Assembly (NCBI GenBank): GCA_035640455.1
Contig: DASQWB010000036.1
Location: 1-38,693, forward strand
DNA: 38,693 bases
Origin: AC-50 sp035640455
GTDB taxonomy: Bacteria > Actinomycetota > Thermoleophilia > Gaiellales > Gaiellaceae
Reading direction: 5' to 3'
Part shown: piece by piece, positions 15,889-23,676 of the stretch
Layout: each line of letters opens with the position of its first letter
Position numbering within the stretch: the first letter of the stretch is position 1
The notes under the pieces: generated by a model
Databases searched by the model: none
What the model was told of the DNA's origin: nothing
The model's input: only the letters and a program-made list of their open reading frames with translations
Position numbers and translations under genes: made by a program

Positions 15889-17030
15889 AGGCGCTCGATC
15901 ACGGCGGCGATTGCCTGGCCGAAGCCGATGCACATCGTCGCGATCCCGTAGCGGGCCCCGCGGCGCTCGAGCTCGTTGAGGAGTGTCGCCGTGATCCGCG
16001 CGCCGGTCGCGCCGAGCGGGTGCCCGAGCGAGATGCCGCCGCCGTTCGGGTTGACGTCCTCCATCCGGTCCTCGAGCCCCGCGTCGCGCACGAACTGGAG
16101 CACGACCGACGCGAACGCCTCGTTCACCTCGACCACGCCGGTGTCGTCCCAGCCGAGGCCGGCCCGCTCGAGGGCCCGAGCACAAGCCGCCGGGTTCCCG
16201 TGCAGCATCAGGCGTGGGTCGACGCCCGCGAGACCGAAGGAGACGAAGCGCGCCCGCGGCTCGATGCCGAGCCGCTCGACCGCTCGCTCGCTCGCGACGA
16301 GGACGGCCGCCGCGCCGTCGCAGATCTGGCTCGAGCTTCCGGCGGTGATCTTCCCGCCCGGCACGAACGCCGGCTCCAGTGCGGCCAGGGCCTCGAGCGT
16401 CGTGTCCCTCCGCGGCGTCTCGTCGGTGTCGACGAGGACGCCGACGTGCGGATTCGATACCTCGATCGGCACGATCTCGTTCGCGAACCGGCCCTCGTCG
16501 ATCGCAGCGAGCGCGCGCCGGTGCGATTCGAGCGAATAGGCGTCCAGCTCCTCGCGCGTCAGCCCCCACTCCTCGGCGATCAGCTCCGCGGAGATGCCCT
16601 GCGGCACGATCTCGAAGCGCTCGAGGAGCCGCTCCGAGAGGCGGCCGCCGCTCGAGCCCATCGGCACCCGCGACATCGACTCGACGCCTGCCGAGACGAC
16701 GAGATCGAGATGCTCGGCCTCGATCGCCGCCGCCGCGTTCAGGTTGCACTGCATCGACGAGCCGCACTGGCGGTCGACGGTCGCCCCGCAGACGGTCTCG
16801 GGCCAGCCGGCGACGAGCGGCGCCGTCCGGCCGATGTTCCAGCCCTGCTCGCCGACCTGCGTCACGCAACCCATCTGCACGTCCTCGACCTCGGCCGGGT
16901 CGAGGCCGTTCCGCGCGACGAGCGCGTTCAGCACCTGGGCGGCGAGCTCGTCGGCGCGGATCGAGGAGAGGGCGCCGTCCCGCCTGCCGATCGGCGAGCG
17001 GACGGCGTCGACGATGTAGGCCTCGGACAC
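15885..17030 (-). CDS. acetyl-CoA acetyltransferase (thiolase)
   Basis: Condenses two acyl-CoA units or cleaves 3-ketoacyl-CoA. The 381-residue enzyme shows the nucleophilic Cys in DRQCGSSMQ, GVESMSRVPMG, VEVNEAFAS, the active-site His in NPNGGGISLGHPLGATGAR and the second catalytic Cys in MCIGFGQAIA. I place the start at GTG 17030 (SEAYIVDAVRSPIGRR), the family's usual N-terminus, because TACACT lies exactly 6 nt upstream. The longer frame from ATG 17054 would bury that hexamer. It leads the thiolase-EVE-methyltransferase operon, and the hydroxyacyl-CoA dehydrogenase downstream acts on the neighbouring reaction. Confidence 0.93.
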   Translation of the reverse strand: MSEAYIVDAVRSPIGRRDGALSSIRADELAAQVLNALVARNGLDPAEVEDVQMGCVTQVGEQGWNIGRTAPLVAGWPETVCGATVDRQCGSSMQCNLNAAAAIEAEHLDLVVSAGVESMSRVPMGSSGGRLSERLLERFEIVPQGISAELIAEEWGLTREELDAYSLESHRRALAAIDEGRFANEIVPIEVSNPHVGVLVDTDETPRRDTTLEALAALEPAFVPGGKITAGSSSQICDGAAAVLVASERAVERLGIEPRARFVSFGLAGVDPRLMLHGNPAACARALERAGLGWDDTGVVEVNEAFASVVLQFVRDAGLEDRMEDVNPNGGGISLGHPLGATGARITATLLNELERRGARYGIATMCIGFGQAIAAVIERL

Positions 17031-17036
17031 GACGCC

Positions 17037-17042
17037 AGTGTA
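17037..17042 (-). promoter_or_regulatory. candidate -10 of thiolase operon, decides the start
   Basis: TACACT (minus strand) ends 6 nt before GTG 17030. If it is the -10, transcription starts at or next to the G of GTG. That rules out the longer start at 17054 and makes the message leaderless. Confidence 0.45.
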
Positions 17043-17068
17043 GGCGTGGCTCACCTAGCATCGGTGGG

Positions 17069-17170
17069 ATGTCGCACGCCCCGGACCTCCTCGTCCCCGA
17101 CGCCGACCGAGCCCGCATCGTCGAGGAGCTGCGCCGTCATTACGAGATGCTGCCGCCGTCCTCGCGCTAG
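17069..17170 (+). CDS. 33-residue ORF, possibly a DUF1707-like fragment
   Basis: A tiny frame from ATG 17069 to TAG 17170. The product has an amphipathic helix, PDADRARIVEELRRHYEML, preceded by a hydrophobic LLV and ending in PPSSR. The DADRxRxVxxLR pattern recalls the first helix of DUF1707/SHOCT-like domains of actinobacteria, but the rest of that domain is missing. Support for expression: TAGCAT 6 nt upstream and a GGTGGG stretch just before the ATG. Its stop shares the palindrome CTAG with the stop of the convergent MBL-fold gene. It may be a genuine small protein, a truncated remnant or chance. Confidence 0.4.
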   Translation: MSHAPDLLVPDADRARIVEELRRHYEMLPPSSR

Positions 17171-17748
17171 CCGTCGCGCGGCTCGGTCTCGTGCGCGAGC
17201 CAGATCCGCCGCGCGCCGAGTCCGAGCAGCGGCCCGGCCGCCGCGTCGAAGTCCTCCCAGCGGTAGGCCACGTCGCCGGCGACGACCACGAGGCCGTCGT
17301 CCGTGTCGACGAGCACCGACTGGTGGCCCGGCGTGTGCCCGGGCGTCGGCAGCACGCGCACGCCCGGGACGATCTCCGCCTCGCCGTCGAGCTCGACGTA
17401 CGTGGCGCCGTCGAAGTCGACCCACTCCGGGATCGTGTAGTCGGGCTCCCGCGCCGCCTCCAGCTCGCGCCGCTGCACGTGGATCGGGATCCCCGGGAAG
17501 AGCCGGTTGCCGCCGCAGTGGTCGAAGTGCAGGTGCGTATTGATCACGAGCGCGACGTCGCGCGGGATCCGCTCCGGGTAGGTCGTCGGGTGCCAGTCCT
17601 CGTCGAGCTCCGGCGTCGAGTCGATCATCCCGGTGTCGACGAGGACGCGGCCGTCCGGGCGCTCGATCACGTGCAGGTGGCCCGGCACCCGCTCGCCCTC
17701 GACGAGGACGTCGGAGGCGTGGACCGGCCGGACGTCAGCGAGCCGCAT
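17167..17748 (-). CDS. metallo-beta-lactamase-fold hydrolase
   Basis: A 193-residue hydrolase of the MBL fold, which usually binds two zinc ions. The metal-binding motif THLHFDHCGG is complete, as are LVDTGMID, the third metal-His region TPGHTPGHQSVLV, the bridging Asp in VVAGDVAYRWEDF and a terminal HETEPRDG. The arrangement resembles N-acyl-homoserine-lactonase and glyoxalase II-like members, but it is shorter than the ~250 residues of lactonases. ATG at 17748 overlaps the end of the upstream hydrolase-cyclase gene by 14 nt, so the two are translationally coupled. The substrate is unknown. Confidence 0.9.
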   Translation of the reverse strand: MRLADVRPVHASDVLVEGERVPGHLHVIERPDGRVLVDTGMIDSTPELDEDWHPTTYPERIPRDVALVINTHLHFDHCGGNRLFPGIPIHVQRRELEAAREPDYTIPEWVDFDGATYVELDGEAEIVPGVRVLPTPGHTPGHQSVLVDTDDGLVVVAGDVAYRWEDFDAAAGPLLGLGARRIWLAHETEPRDG

Positions 17749-19063
17749 AGACCCGCCACGTGCCCGGGACGCCCTTCAGCTCGTGCTCGCCGCGCTCCTC
17801 GAAGGAGATCCCCGACCCGGCGACGAGGTCGCGGACGGTGCTCGAGACCAGCACCTCGCCCGGCCCGGCGAGCGCCGCGACACGCGCCCCGGTGTGGACG
17901 GCGATCCCGCGCACCTTGCCGTTCGCGAGCTCGCACTCGCCGGTGTGGACTCCCGCGCGGAGCTCTATCCCGAGGCCGCGGACACTGTCGCGGATCGCGC
18001 AGGCGGCGCGGATCGCCCGCGCCGGCCCGTCGAAGGTGGCGAGGAAGCCGTCGCCGGCGGTGTCGACCTCGCGGCCGCCGAAGCGGACGAGCTCCCGCCG
18101 GACCGCGGTCTCGTGCGCGTCGAGCAGCTCGCGCCAGCGCCGGTCGCCGAGCTCGGCGGCCCGCTGCGTCGAGCCGACGATGTCGGTGAAGAGTACGGTT
18201 GCGAGCACGCGATCCGGCTCACGCACCGGCCGCGCCCCGGTCAGGAACTCCTCCACCTCGTCGAGGAGGCGGTCCTGGTCGCCGACCCACGGCAGGTGGT
18301 CCTCCCCGGGCAGCTCGAGGAAGCGCGCGCGCGGGATCTGCGCCGCGATCCAGCGGCCCTCCTCGACGTTCGCGTCGCGGTCGTCGGTGTGGTGGATGAC
18401 GAGCGTCGGAACCGTGATCGTCGGGAGCACGGCGCGGACGTCGATCTCCGTGTTCATCCGCATGAGCGCGGCGGCCGCGCCCGGGCTCGCGCTCCGGCGC
18501 GCGTAGGCGGCGAAGCGCTCCATGAAGGCGCGGTCGTTCGCGCGGCTCGGCACGAGGTCGACGAGCGGACTCGGCGTCCCCCACTCGCGCTCGAGCGCCT
18601 CGATCGTCCGCTCGCGCTGCTCCGGCGTCGGCGCCCACGGGTACTCCGGGCTCCACACGCGCGCGGCGAACATGCCGGTGGTGACGAGCGCCCGTGTCCG
18701 CTCGGGGTAGGTGGCGGCGTAGAGGACGGCGAGGTTGCCGCCCTCGGAGTGGCTCAGGAGCGCCGCCTGCTCGGAGCCGGCGGCGTCGAGGACGGCGCGC
18801 AGGTCGTCCATCCGCTCCTCGAGCGTCGGCAGCCGGTCGTTCGGCACGCGGTCGGAGAGGCCGGTGCCCCGCTTGTCGAAGAGGATCAGCCGCGAGAACG
18901 AGGCGAGCCGCCGCAGGAACCGTGCGAGCAGCGGCTCGTCCCACATCGCCTCCACGTTCGAGACGAAGCCCGGGATGTGCAGGAGGTCGAACGGCCCCTC
19001 GCCGACGACTTGGTAGGCGATGTGCAGGTCGCCGCTCTTCGTGTAGCGCGTCTCAGAGGCCAT
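17735..19063 (-). CDS. alpha/beta hydrolase - class III adenylate/guanylate cyclase fusion (intact copy)
   Basis: A 442-residue two-domain protein. Residues 1-~275 are an alpha/beta hydrolase with FDKRGTGLSDR, nucleophile S106 in SHSEGG (the first Gly of GxSxG is Ser), and a likely catalytic His in GEDHLPWVG. Residues ~285-442 are a class III cyclase domain with the metal Asp in FTDIVGST and a second in DTAGDGF. The usual substrate-specifying Lys position reads Asp (EVDTAGDG) and the transition-state Asn is His (VHTGARV), so activity and nucleotide choice are uncertain. ATG 19063 lies inside the terminal repeat of the element at 19056-19218. A frameshifted paralogue is upstream, and the MBL-fold gene overlaps downstream. 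Confidence 0.92.
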   Translation of the reverse strand: MASETRYTKSGDLHIAYQVVGEGPFDLLHIPGFVSNVEAMWDEPLLARFLRRLASFSRLILFDKRGTGLSDRVPNDRLPTLEERMDDLRAVLDAAGSEQAALLSHSEGGNLAVLYAATYPERTRALVTTGMFAARVWSPEYPWAPTPEQRERTIEALEREWGTPSPLVDLVPSRANDRAFMERFAAYARRSASPGAAAALMRMNTEIDVRAVLPTITVPTLVIHHTDDRDANVEEGRWIAAQIPRARFLELPGEDHLPWVGDQDRLLDEVEEFLTGARPVREPDRVLATVLFTDIVGSTQRAAELGDRRWRELLDAHETAVRRELVRFGGREVDTAGDGFLATFDGPARAIRAACAIRDSVRGLGIELRAGVHTGECELANGKVRGIAVHTGARVAALAGPGEVLVSSTVRDLVAGSGISFEERGEHELKGVPGTWRVYAAR

Positions 19064-19218
19064 TTCGGAACGAAGACGCGCTGACCGGGCGCGATGGGCG
19101 AGTGCGAGACAAGGACGCAGGGAGCGTTCGTAGCCGCAGGCTACGGGCGCGACTGAGGACGCAGGATCGCGCCGCCCAGCGCGGCCGGGCGGCCCGTGCT
19201 TCGTTTCGAAATGGCCTC
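19056..19218 (-). repeat. foldback repeat element, copy 2
   Basis: A 163-nt element between the stop of the frameshifted cyclase gene (19222) and the ATG of the intact one (19063). It is about 90% identical by eye to 1475-1639 and in the same orientation. Its ends form a nearly perfect 20-bp inverted repeat: on the plus strand GAGGCCATTTCGGAACGAAG pairs with CTTCGTTTCGAAATGGCCTC (one mismatch). The central hairpin is CGTAGCC-TGC-GGCTACG on the minus strand. Bases that differ from copy 1 in one terminal arm are matched by compensating changes in the other arm. No coding capacity is evident. Confidence 0.85.
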
Positions 19219-19221
19219 GTA

Positions 19222-20561
19222 CTAGGCACTGACGGCATAGAGCCTCCACTCGCCCGGCACGCCCTTCAACTCGCGGACGCCGCGGTCCTCGAACCCGAGG
19301 CCCGAGCCGGCCACGAGATCCTTGACCGTGCTGGAGACCAGCACCTCGCCGGGTTGCGCTTCGGCCGCGACCCGCGCCCCGATGTGGACCGCGATCCCGC
19401 GCGGCTTCTCGCCGTCGAGCTCGCACTCACCCGTGTGGACGCCGGCCCGCATCTCGAGGCCGAGCTCGCGGACGGCGCTCCGCACCGCGCAGGCGCAGCC
19501 GATCGCGCGCGCGGGCCCTTCGAAGCTCGCGAAGACGTCGTCGCCTGCGGTGTCGATCTCGCTCCCCCTGAAGCGCGCGATCTCGCTTCTGACGAGGGCG
19601 TGGTGACGCTGGAGCAGGTCGCGCCAGGCGCGGTCGCCCAGCTCGGCGGCCCGCTCGGTCGAGCCGACGATGTCCGTGAACAGGACCGTCGCGAGGATCC
19701 GCTCCGGCTCGGCGGGCCGGCCGAGAGGCCGACGACGAACTGGCGCGTCTCGCGCATCGTCTTCTCGTGGACGGCGTCGTCGACCCACGTGAACATGCCG
19801 CGCAGGCCCTCGAGCTCGACGAGCCTGCTCCCGGTGATGCGATTCGCTACGTAGCCCGACTCGTCGCGCTCGCTGTGGCGGCAGAAGATCAACGTCGGCA
19901 CCCGCACCGTCGCGAGGACGTCGCTCACGTCCGCGTCCATCATCGTCCGGAAGAACGAGAGCGCGGCGCCGGGGCTCAGGCTCCGCCGCATGTGCCCGAC
20001 GAACCAGTCCTCGAAGGACTCGTCGTCGGCGACGGACGGGGCCCACTCTCGGAGGAGCGCCGCGAAGAAGTCTCGCCGTCCCCAGCCTGCCCGCACGTCG
20101 ACCAAGCGCCGCCGCCACTCTTCGGCGCTCGGAGCCCACGGGTAGTCGGGCGTGGCCGTGCCGCGGACGGACGGGTCGAGCAGCACGAGTCCTGCCGTCC
20201 GCTCGGGATAGGTGGCGGCGAACAGGATCGCCGTCCGCGATCCCTCGTGCGCCGTCCAGAGGAAAGCCCGCTCGGACCCCACGTCGTCCATCACGGCGCG
20301 GATGTCGTCCATCCGCGTCTCGAGGGTCGGAACCTCGCGCACGCGGTCGGAGAGGCCGGTGCCGCGCTTGTCGAGCATCAGCACCCGTCCGAACTCCGAC
20401 AGCCCGTGGGCGTGGCGAATCAGACGAGGCTGATCCCAGCTCGAGAGCAGGTCACCCGCCATGCCGCGGAACCAGACGAAGTCCATGGGCCCGTCGCCGA
20501 CGACCTGATAGGCGATCGCGACGTCTCCGCTGCGGGCGTACTGCACGTCCGGAATCTCCAT
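19222..20561 (-). pseudogene. alpha/beta hydrolase - class III cyclase fusion, frameshifted copy
   Basis: Paralogue of the gene at 17735-19063, split by a one-base frameshift near 19709-19722, in a GC-rich run on the linker between the two domains. The first frame (from ATG 20561) gives a hydrolase-like domain with LDKRGTGLSDR. The nucleophile position reads His (TAHEGS, H105), and the region of the catalytic His is GLRGMFTWVD with no His. The second frame resumes with EPERILATVLFTDIVGST and a full cyclase domain (DTAGDDVFASF, VHIGARV) to the stop at 19222. It could be a real pseudogene, a sequencing error, or two polypeptides; the loss of hydrolase residues favours relaxed selection. Confidence 0.8.
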
Positions 20562-20577
20562 CCCTCCAGTGTCCCAC

Positions 20578-20583
20578 TAGACT
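20578..20583 (+). promoter_or_regulatory. candidate -10 of aldehyde dehydrogenase gene
   Basis: TAGACT ends 6 nt before ATG 20590, placing the transcription start at or beside the A of the start codon (leaderless). The same hexamer precedes the genes at 22228 and, with a longer leader, 23677. Confidence 0.45.
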
Positions 20584-20589
20584 CACGGC

Positions 20590-22017
20590 ATGGCCACGGT
20601 CGCGACCGAGCGGAAGCTCTTCGTCGGCGGCGAGTGGGTCGAGACTGGCGACTGGGTCGAGGTTCGCTCCCCCTACTCCGGCCACGTCGTCGGCCGCGTC
20701 GCGAAGGCCGGAGCGGCCGAGACGCGCCGCGCGATCGACGCCGCCGAGCGCGCGATGGCCGAGCCGCTGCCGGCGCACAAGCGGGCCGAGATCCTCGTCC
20801 GCGTGGCGGGCTACCTCGGCCGGCGGCACGACGAGGTGGCGCGCACGATCTCGGACGAGGCCGGCAAGCCGATGAAGGCCGCGCGGGTCGAGGCCAAGCG
20901 CGCCATGTCGACCTACACCATGGCCGCCGTCGAGGCGCGCAAGCTCGCCGGCGAGATGGTGCCGATGGATGCTTCGCAGGCCGGCGAGGGGAAGCTCGGC
21001 TTCACGATCCGCGTGCCGATCGGCGTCGTCGGCGCGATCTCGCCCTTCAACTTCCCGCTCAACCTCGTCGCGCACAAGCTCGCGCCCGCGCTCGCCGCGG
21101 GCTGTGCGGTCGTCCTGAAGCCGGCCTCGCAAACGCCGCTCTCCGCGCTCCTGCTCGCCGAGCTCGAGGAGGAGGCGGGGCTCCCGCCCGGCTGGCTCAG
21201 CGTCGTCGTCGGCCCTCCGGCGGAGATCGGCGACGTGCTGGTCGAGGACGAGCGCGTGCGGGCGCTCACGTTCACCGGCTCGGGCGACGTCGGCTGGAAG
21301 CTCCGCGAGCGCGCCCCGCGCAAGCGCGTGAACCTCGAGCTCGGCAATGCGACACCGGTCGTCGTCGCCGCCGACGCCGACCTCGACGAGGCGGCGACGA
21401 AGCTCGCGACAAACGCCTTCTCGTTCGCGGGGCAGAGCTGCATCTCCGTGCAGCGGATCTACATCGAGCGCGCGGCCTACGATGGCTTCCTCGGCCGGTT
21501 CCTAACGCAGGTCGAGGCGCTGAAGATCGGCGACCCGGCCGACGAGGACACCGACGTCGGGCCCGTCATCGACGAAGCCGCGCGCGGGCGGATCGTCGAC
21601 TGGATCGAGCAGGCGCGTGCCGGCGGCGCGCGGATCCTGACCGGCGGCGACCTCGACGGCGAGCTGATCCGCCCCACGGTGATCGCCGACGCTGCACCGG
21701 ATCTGAAGGTCTCGTGCGAGGAGGTCTTCGGCCCGGTCTGCACCGTGAACGCCGTCGAGTCGCTCGACGAGGCCGTCGAGCTCGCGAACTCGACCCGCTA
21801 CGGGCTCCAGGCCGGGGTGTTCACGGGCGGGCTCCGACCGGCGCTCGACCTCGCGCGCCGCCTCGAGTTCGGCGGCGTGACGATCAACGAGGCGCCGACG
21901 TTCCGCGCCGACCAGATGCCCTACGGCGGCGTGAAGGCCTCCGGCAACACGCGTGAAGGCCCCGCCTACGCGGTGCGGGAGCTCACCGAAGAGCGGCTCT
22001 TCGTCATCGACCTCTAG
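20590..22017 (+). CDS. NAD(P)-dependent aldehyde dehydrogenase
   Basis: Oxidises an aldehyde to the acid with NAD(P). The 475-residue protein has the family landmarks: ISPFNFPLNLVAHK, VVLKPASQTPLSA, the coenzyme loop FTGSGDVGWKL, the general base Glu in LELGNATPVVV (most relatives have ELGGxxP), the nucleophilic Cys in FSFAGQSCIS, EEVFGPVCTV and the C-terminal MPYGGVKASGNTREG. It most resembles lactaldehyde/glyceraldehyde-3-phosphate/sulfolactaldehyde-type members; the exact substrate cannot be set. ATG 20590 is preceded at 6 nt by TAGACT. It is divergent from the frameshifted hydrolase-cyclase gene and leads a run of small plus-strand genes. Confidence 0.95.
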   Translation: MATVATERKLFVGGEWVETGDWVEVRSPYSGHVVGRVAKAGAAETRRAIDAAERAMAEPLPAHKRAEILVRVAGYLGRRHDEVARTISDEAGKPMKAARVEAKRAMSTYTMAAVEARKLAGEMVPMDASQAGEGKLGFTIRVPIGVVGAISPFNFPLNLVAHKLAPALAAGCAVVLKPASQTPLSALLLAELEEEAGLPPGWLSVVVGPPAEIGDVLVEDERVRALTFTGSGDVGWKLRERAPRKRVNLELGNATPVVVAADADLDEAATKLATNAFSFAGQSCISVQRIYIERAAYDGFLGRFLTQVEALKIGDPADEDTDVGPVIDEAARGRIVDWIEQARAGGARILTGGDLDGELIRPTVIADAAPDLKVSCEEVFGPVCTVNAVESLDEAVELANSTRYGLQAGVFTGGLRPALDLARRLEFGGVTINEAPTFRADQMPYGGVKASGNTREGPAYAVRELTEERLFVIDL

Positions 22018-22050
22018 TTTCGAGTCCGCGCTGCCGGGAACCCCTGGTTC

Positions 22051-22203
22051 ATGATCGGAGTCGCGCTCGCAGCCATCGTGGTCGGGATCATCCTCTTCTT
22101 CTTCCTGCCCTGGGCCGGGATTCCCATCGGCATCGTCGGGCTGATCCTGCTCGTCCTGTTCCTCGCCGGCTGGGGCCGACGCGCCACGCAGAGCCAGCCC
22201 TAG
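22051..22203 (+). CDS. 50-residue two-helix membrane protein
   Basis: A short frame, ATG 22051 to TAG 22203, 33 nt after the aldehyde dehydrogenase stop. The product has two hydrophobic segments (about 3-19, VALAAIVVGIILFFFLP, and 22-40, GIPIGIVGLILLVLFLAGW) joined by a tight turn, and a short polar tail GRRATQSQP. This resembles the many DUF6131-like small membrane proteins of actinobacteria. There is no clear ribosome-binding site; it may be read through from the upstream gene. Strong hydrophobic patterning makes a real gene likely; the function is unknown. Confidence 0.6.
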   Translation: MIGVALAAIVVGIILFFFLPWAGIPIGIVGLILLVLFLAGWGRRATQSQP

Positions 22204-22213
22204 GCACCGCTTG

Positions 22214-22219
22214 TAGACT
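22214..22219 (+). promoter_or_regulatory. candidate -10 of zinc-ribbon gene 22228
   Basis: TAGACT ends 8 nt before GTG 22228, with TTG immediately before it (CTTGTAGACT). It supports the GTG as the start and a very short leader. Confidence 0.4.
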
Positions 22220-22227
22220 CGCCGCCC

Positions 22228-22758
22228 GTGGCGCGCATCCCGTTCCTGTCGCGGCGCCGAGGCGACGTGCCGGCGGCCGAGGCGGAGGCGCCCGCCGCCG
22301 ACGCCGACGCTCCCGTCCCGATCCGCCGGCCGCTTCCGTCCCCCGCGCGCCTGCGGCGCGAGCGACGGACGCTCCTGCGCCTCCGGGAGCAGCGGATCCG
22401 CGACCTCGGCGGCCTCGTCCTCGAGATGTACCGGCGGCAGGCGTTCCGGCAGGACCTCGTCGACGAGCAGTCCGCGGAGCTCGTCTCGATCGAGGACCGC
22501 CTGCACGAGCTCGACGCGCTGCTCGCGGCCGCGGTCAGCGTGCGTCGAGCCGCCCCGGCGGCACGCTGCGAGTGCGGCGCGCCGATCCTCTGGGGATCGC
22601 ACTTCTGCGCCAACTGCGGCCGCTCGCTCGGAGCGCGCCCGGTCGTCGCATGCTCGAACTGCGGCAGCGCACTCCAGGCCGGGGCGCAGTTCTGCCCCTC
22701 GTGCGGGCACCGCGTCGAGGCCGAGCAGGCGGGCGACGGCGCCGGCGCGGAGCCGTAG
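22228..22758 (+). CDS. double zinc-ribbon protein
   Basis: A 176-residue soluble protein. Residues 1-~40 are Ala/Pro-rich and probably disordered. Residues ~40-105 are a charged helical region (RLRRERRTLLRLREQRIRDLGG). The C-terminal part carries two zinc ribbons: CECG...CANCG and CSNCG...CPSCG. Such ribbons usually mediate protein or nucleic-acid contacts. Start GTG 22228 is supported by TAGACT 8 nt upstream. It is 9 nt from the next gene, which also has a zinc ribbon, so the two probably work together. Function unknown. Confidence 0.8.
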   Translation: MARIPFLSRRRGDVPAAEAEAPAADADAPVPIRRPLPSPARLRRERRTLLRLREQRIRDLGGLVLEMYRRQAFRQDLVDEQSAELVSIEDRLHELDALLAAAVSVRRAAPAARCECGAPILWGSHFCANCGRSLGARPVVACSNCGSALQAGAQFCPSCGHRVEAEQAGDGAGAEP

Positions 22759-22767
22759 GAGACGCCG

Positions 22768-23472
22768 GTGACAGAGCCGCCGACCGGCGAGACGCCTCCG
22801 CCTCCCGGCGCCGCGGGCGAGTGCCCCCGCTGCGGCACGCCGTATGCTCCGCGCCAGGAGTACTGCCTCGAGTGCGGCCTACGCCTGCCGGTCACGGGCG
22901 GCGTCGTCGGGACGCTCGCGAACGCGTGGCGCCGGCGGCTTCCGTACTACCCCGGCGACTGGATCTGGCCGGTGCTCGTCGCCTTCGTCATCGCCGCGAT
23001 CGCCGCGGCGGTCGCAATCGCCGCGACCCGGAGCTCCGGCGGCGGGAAGACGCTCGTCGCGACGACCTCGCAGGGCACGGTCGCCGGCAGCGTGACCACG
23101 GTCGGTCCGACCGGCCCGGGCACGAGCGCGACGCCGACCGTTCCCACCTCGCCCGCACCGCCGCCTCCGCCGCCTCCGGTGCCGGCCAGGGTCCAGGACT
23201 GGCCGGCGGGTAAGACCGGCTACACCGTCGTGCTGAACTCGGTGCCGACCTCGAGCGGCCGTGCGCCCGCCGTCCGCTTGGCGAAGTCGGCGCTGAAGGC
23301 CGGGCTCACGAACGTCGGCGTCCTCGACTCGTCGAGCTACTCGAGCCTCCATCCCGGCTACTACGTCGTCTTCAGCGGCATCTTCAGCTCGCTCGCGGAG
23401 GCGCAGGACGCGCTCGCGAGCGCCCGCTCGAGCGGGTATACGAGCGCCTACGCGCGCCCGATAACGCCCTGA
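22768..23472 (+). CDS. zinc-ribbon, single-pass membrane protein with SPOR-like C-terminus
   Basis: A 234-residue membrane-anchored protein. The N-terminus holds one zinc ribbon (CPRCGTPYAPRQEYCLECG), followed by a basic stretch, one membrane helix (about 68-88, WPVLVAFVIAAIAAAVAIAA), a Thr/Pro/Gly-rich linker with a run of prolines, and a C-terminal domain. That domain (YTVVLNSVPTSSGRAPAVRLAKSA... YVVFSGIFSSLAEAQDAL) has the spacing of a SPOR domain, which binds denuded peptidoglycan. The layout suggests a cytoplasmic zinc ribbon connected to the cell wall. Start GTG 22768, 9 nt after the previous stop. The SPOR call is by pattern only. Confidence 0.8.
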   Translation: MTEPPTGETPPPPGAAGECPRCGTPYAPRQEYCLECGLRLPVTGGVVGTLANAWRRRLPYYPGDWIWPVLVAFVIAAIAAAVAIAATRSSGGGKTLVATTSQGTVAGSVTTVGPTGPGTSATPTVPTSPAPPPPPPPVPARVQDWPAGKTGYTVVLNSVPTSSGRAPAVRLAKSALKAGLTNVGVLDSSSYSSLHPGYYVVFSGIFSSLAEAQDALASARSSGYTSAYARPITP

Positions 23473-23676
23473 ACGGCTGAGGTGTAAGCCTGCGTGGGAG
23501 CGGGCAAGCCGCCTCGTACAAGCACGCCGCTGTTCTCCGCCGGGACAACTCGGCGGGGGACTTTGTAACAACGGCTCCTGGCCGTTAGACTCCGCCACGA
23601 GCGGGCTTCAGGAGGACGTTAACCCGGCGCTAACAAAGCTTTGCGGGGGCTTAATAGCGAGACGAAGATACTAGGC
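23473..23676 (+). promoter_or_regulatory. 204-nt intergenic region: terminator-like hairpin and promoter
   Basis: Two signals are visible. CCGCCG (23537-23542) pairs with CGGCGG (23551-23556), a hairpin 65 nt past the SPOR-like gene, followed by GGGACTTTG. Next comes a good vegetative-type promoter: TTGTAA (23563-23568), a 17-nt spacer and TAGACT (23586-23591), predicting a start near 23598 and a 5' leader of about 79 nt. The leader holds AGGAGG (near 23611) with no start codon at the right distance, and GTTA-N9-TAAC (near 23618). The leader is much longer than others in this window, so it may carry regulation. Confidence 0.5.

Noticed and set aside
17735..19426. Extended 563-codon version of the hydrolase-cyclase gene reaching through the repeat
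   Set aside because: The extra N-terminus is just the translated repeat and the end of the upstream gene; homologues start at the MxSETRYxxSGD segment, i.e. ATG 19063.
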